In this document: positions 62,875-64,000 of the stretch, one piece after another | Numbering within the stretch: the stretch's first letter is position 1 | Layout: every line of letters begins with the position of its first letter | NCBI RefSeq assembly: GCF_947496995.1 | Contig: NZ_CANMFD010000001.1 | Location: 1,546,692 to 1,610,691, forward strand | Source of the DNA: an uncultured Roseibium sp. | Lineage (GTDB): Bacteria; Pseudomonadota; Alphaproteobacteria; Rhizobiales; Stappiaceae | DNA: 64,000 nt | Direction: 5' to 3' | Translations under genes and position numbers: made by a program | Notes under the pieces: model-generated | Seen by the model: only the letters and a program-made list of their open reading frames with translations | What the model was told of the DNA's origin: nothing | Database searches by the model: none

Positions 62875-64000
62875 GTGACCAAATTGTTTGAAGCGCCGCT
62901 GTATCCGTACAAGCGCTGCGCCGACCAGGACGCCGGCAAGCCGGTGCGCCATCCGGTCATCATCGTCGGCGCGGGGCCGGTCGGTCTGGCCATGGCAATC
63001 GATCTTGCCCAGGCCGACATTCCGGTCGTCGTTCTGGACGACAACGACAAGGTGAGCTCCGGTTCGCGCGCGATCTGCTTTTCCAAACGAACGCTGGAAA
63101 TCCTCGACCGCCTCGGCTGCGCAGAGGAACTGGTCAACAAGGGCGTCGTCTGGAACGTCGGCAAGGTGTTCTTCGGCGACCGGCAGGTCTACGAGTTCAA
63201 CCTGCTGCCCGAGGAGGGCCACAAACACCCGGCCTTCATCAATCTGCAGCAGTATTATTGCGAGCTCTACCTGGTCGAGCGCATCCGGGCGCTTCAGGTG
63301 GCGGGCAAGCCGGTGGAACTGCGCGGCGGCAACAAGGTGGTCGGTCTCGACCGCAAGACGGACCATGCGGCCCTGACCGTGCGCACCATGGACGGCGACT
63401 ACGAACTGGAAGCCGACTGGCTGATTGCCTGCGACGGGGCCGGTTCGCCCACCCGCAAGATGCTCGGGCTGGAGTTCGAGGGGCGCATTTTCGAGGACAA
63501 TTTCCTCATTGCCGATGTGGTCATGAAAGCGGATTTTCCGACCGAACGCTGGTTCTGGTTCGACCCGCCCTTCAACCGGGACCAGTCGGCCCTGCTGCAC
63601 AAACAGCCGGACGGCGTCTGGCGGATCGACCTGCAGCTCGGCTGGCATGTCGACAAGGAAGAGGAAAAGAAACCGGAAAATGTCATTCCGCGGCTGAAAG
63701 ACATGCTGGGCGAGGGCGTCGAGTTCGACCTGGAGTGGGTGTCGGTCTATTCCTTCCAGTGTTGCCGGATGGAGAAGTTCCGCCATGGACGTGTGATCTT
63801 CGCCGGCGACAGTGCCCATCAGGTCTCGCCCTTCGGGGCGCGCGGCGCCAATTCCGGCTTTCAGGATATCGACAATCTCGGCTGGAAGCTGAAGCTGGTT
63901 CTGTCCGGCAAGGCGCCGGAAGCGCTGATTGAATCATATGATTTCGAACGCGAGACGGCGGCGGACGAGAATATTCTCCAGAGCAGCCGCTCGACGGATT
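62875..64000 (+). CDS. FAD-dependent aromatic monooxygenase, truncated by the window end
   Basis: The first ~375 residues of a flavoprotein hydroxylase (class A, as in 3-(3-hydroxyphenyl)propionate hydroxylase MhpA). FAD motif VGAGPVGLA is at ~33-41. The DG motif is DWLIACDGAGSPTRK and the GD motif is FAGDSAHQVSPFGARG. Translation begins at GTG 62875 after GGGAGGAGAGCC. The frame is open to base 64000. Its place in the homogentisate operon suggests it feeds an aromatic acid, such as a hydroxyphenylacetate, into homogentisate. Confidence 0.88.
   Translation, partial: MTKLFEAPLYPYKRCADQDAGKPVRHPVIIVGAGPVGLAMAIDLAQADIPVVVLDDNDKVSSGSRAICFSKRTLEILDRLGCAEELVNKGVVWNVGKVFFGDRQVYEFNLLPEEGHKHPAFINLQQYYCELYLVERIRALQVAGKPVELRGGNKVVGLDRKTDHAALTVRTMDGDYELEADWLIACDGAGSPTRKMLGLEFEGRIFEDNFLIADVVMKADFPTERWFWFDPPFNRDQSALLHKQPDGVWRIDLQLGWHVDKEEEKKPENVIPRLKDMLGEGVEFDLEWVSVYSFQCCRMEKFRHGRVIFAGDSAHQVSPFGARGANSGFQDIDNLGWKLKLVLSGKAPEALIESYDFERETAADENILQSSRSTD

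Overview
The window is high-GC DNA of an alphaproteobacterium, most likely a Hyphomicrobiales/Stappiaceae-type (Roseibium/Labrenzia/Stappia-like) marine or soil heterotroph. This placement is an inference. It rests on the minCDE operon, a BA14K-family protein, a phnCDEE transporter, a DUF3141 protein next to fabI, a divergent oxyR/katG pair and several GC-rich intergenic inverted repeats. I saw no rRNA, tRNA, CRISPR array, insertion sequence or prophage. The window reads as ordinary chromosome rich in transport and regulation genes.

Layout. 0-3 kb: a metalloid-type operon (ArsR regulator, flavoprotein with a Cys-rich tail, MFS permease). 3.2-5.2 kb: minCDE on the minus strand. 5.5-9.1 kb: a small HTH protein and a TorR/TorS-like two-component system (minus). 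9.5-12.9 kb: phnD-phnC-phnE-phnE, divergent from that system with tor-box-like repeats between them. 13.2-17.2 kb: an EamA permease, then a ybhGFSR-like export operon (HlyD lipoprotein, ABC ATPase, ABC-2 permease). 17.5-22.6 kb: an orphan ParA ATPase, a secreted alpha/beta hydrolase, a LysR regulator, a methyltransferase and an MFS permease. 22.6-26.1 kb: oxyR and katG. 26.5-29.9 kb: fabI plus a DUF3141 protein that carries a PHA-synthase-like Cys-Asp-His triad and a histone-like tail. 30.2-34 kb: a DUF2157/GDYXXLXY membrane pair, an RsmC-like methyltransferase and an RsuA-like pseudouridine synthase. 34.1-39.6 kb: a gamma-butyrobetaine dioxygenase-like enzyme, a divergent HdeD/MarR pair, a FabF paralogue, and an XRE-cupin regulator coupled to a GNAT acetyltransferase. 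40-43 kb: a ferredoxin-reductase-like protein and an Uup ABC-F protein. 43.2-52.6 kb: a BA14K protein, a complete oligopeptide ABC transporter with a fused OppDF ATPase, a convergent GntR regulator, an M19 dipeptidase and a Tat-lipoprotein L,D-transpeptidase. 52.8-58.2 kb: miscellaneous genes (HlyIII, nitroreductase, DUF2867, cupin, HerA-like ATPase, GFA protein, a small hypothetical). 58.4-64 kb: a homogentisate catabolic operon (hmgA, fah, an atypical metallo-beta-lactamase-fold protein, a DinB-family protein, and an FAD monooxygenase running off the window end).

How genes work together. The clearest functional units are the metalloid operon; the two-component system with the phosphonate-type importer; OxyR with KatG; FabI with DUF3141 (possibly polyester or acyl metabolism); the peptide importer with the dipeptidase and L,D-transpeptidase (possible peptide or wall-fragment salvage); and the aromatic/tyrosine degradation operon. 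Two importer operons carry a GC-rich hairpin directly after the binding-protein gene. Several intergenic regions hold long perfect inverted repeats, one of which supplies the stop codon of the fah gene.
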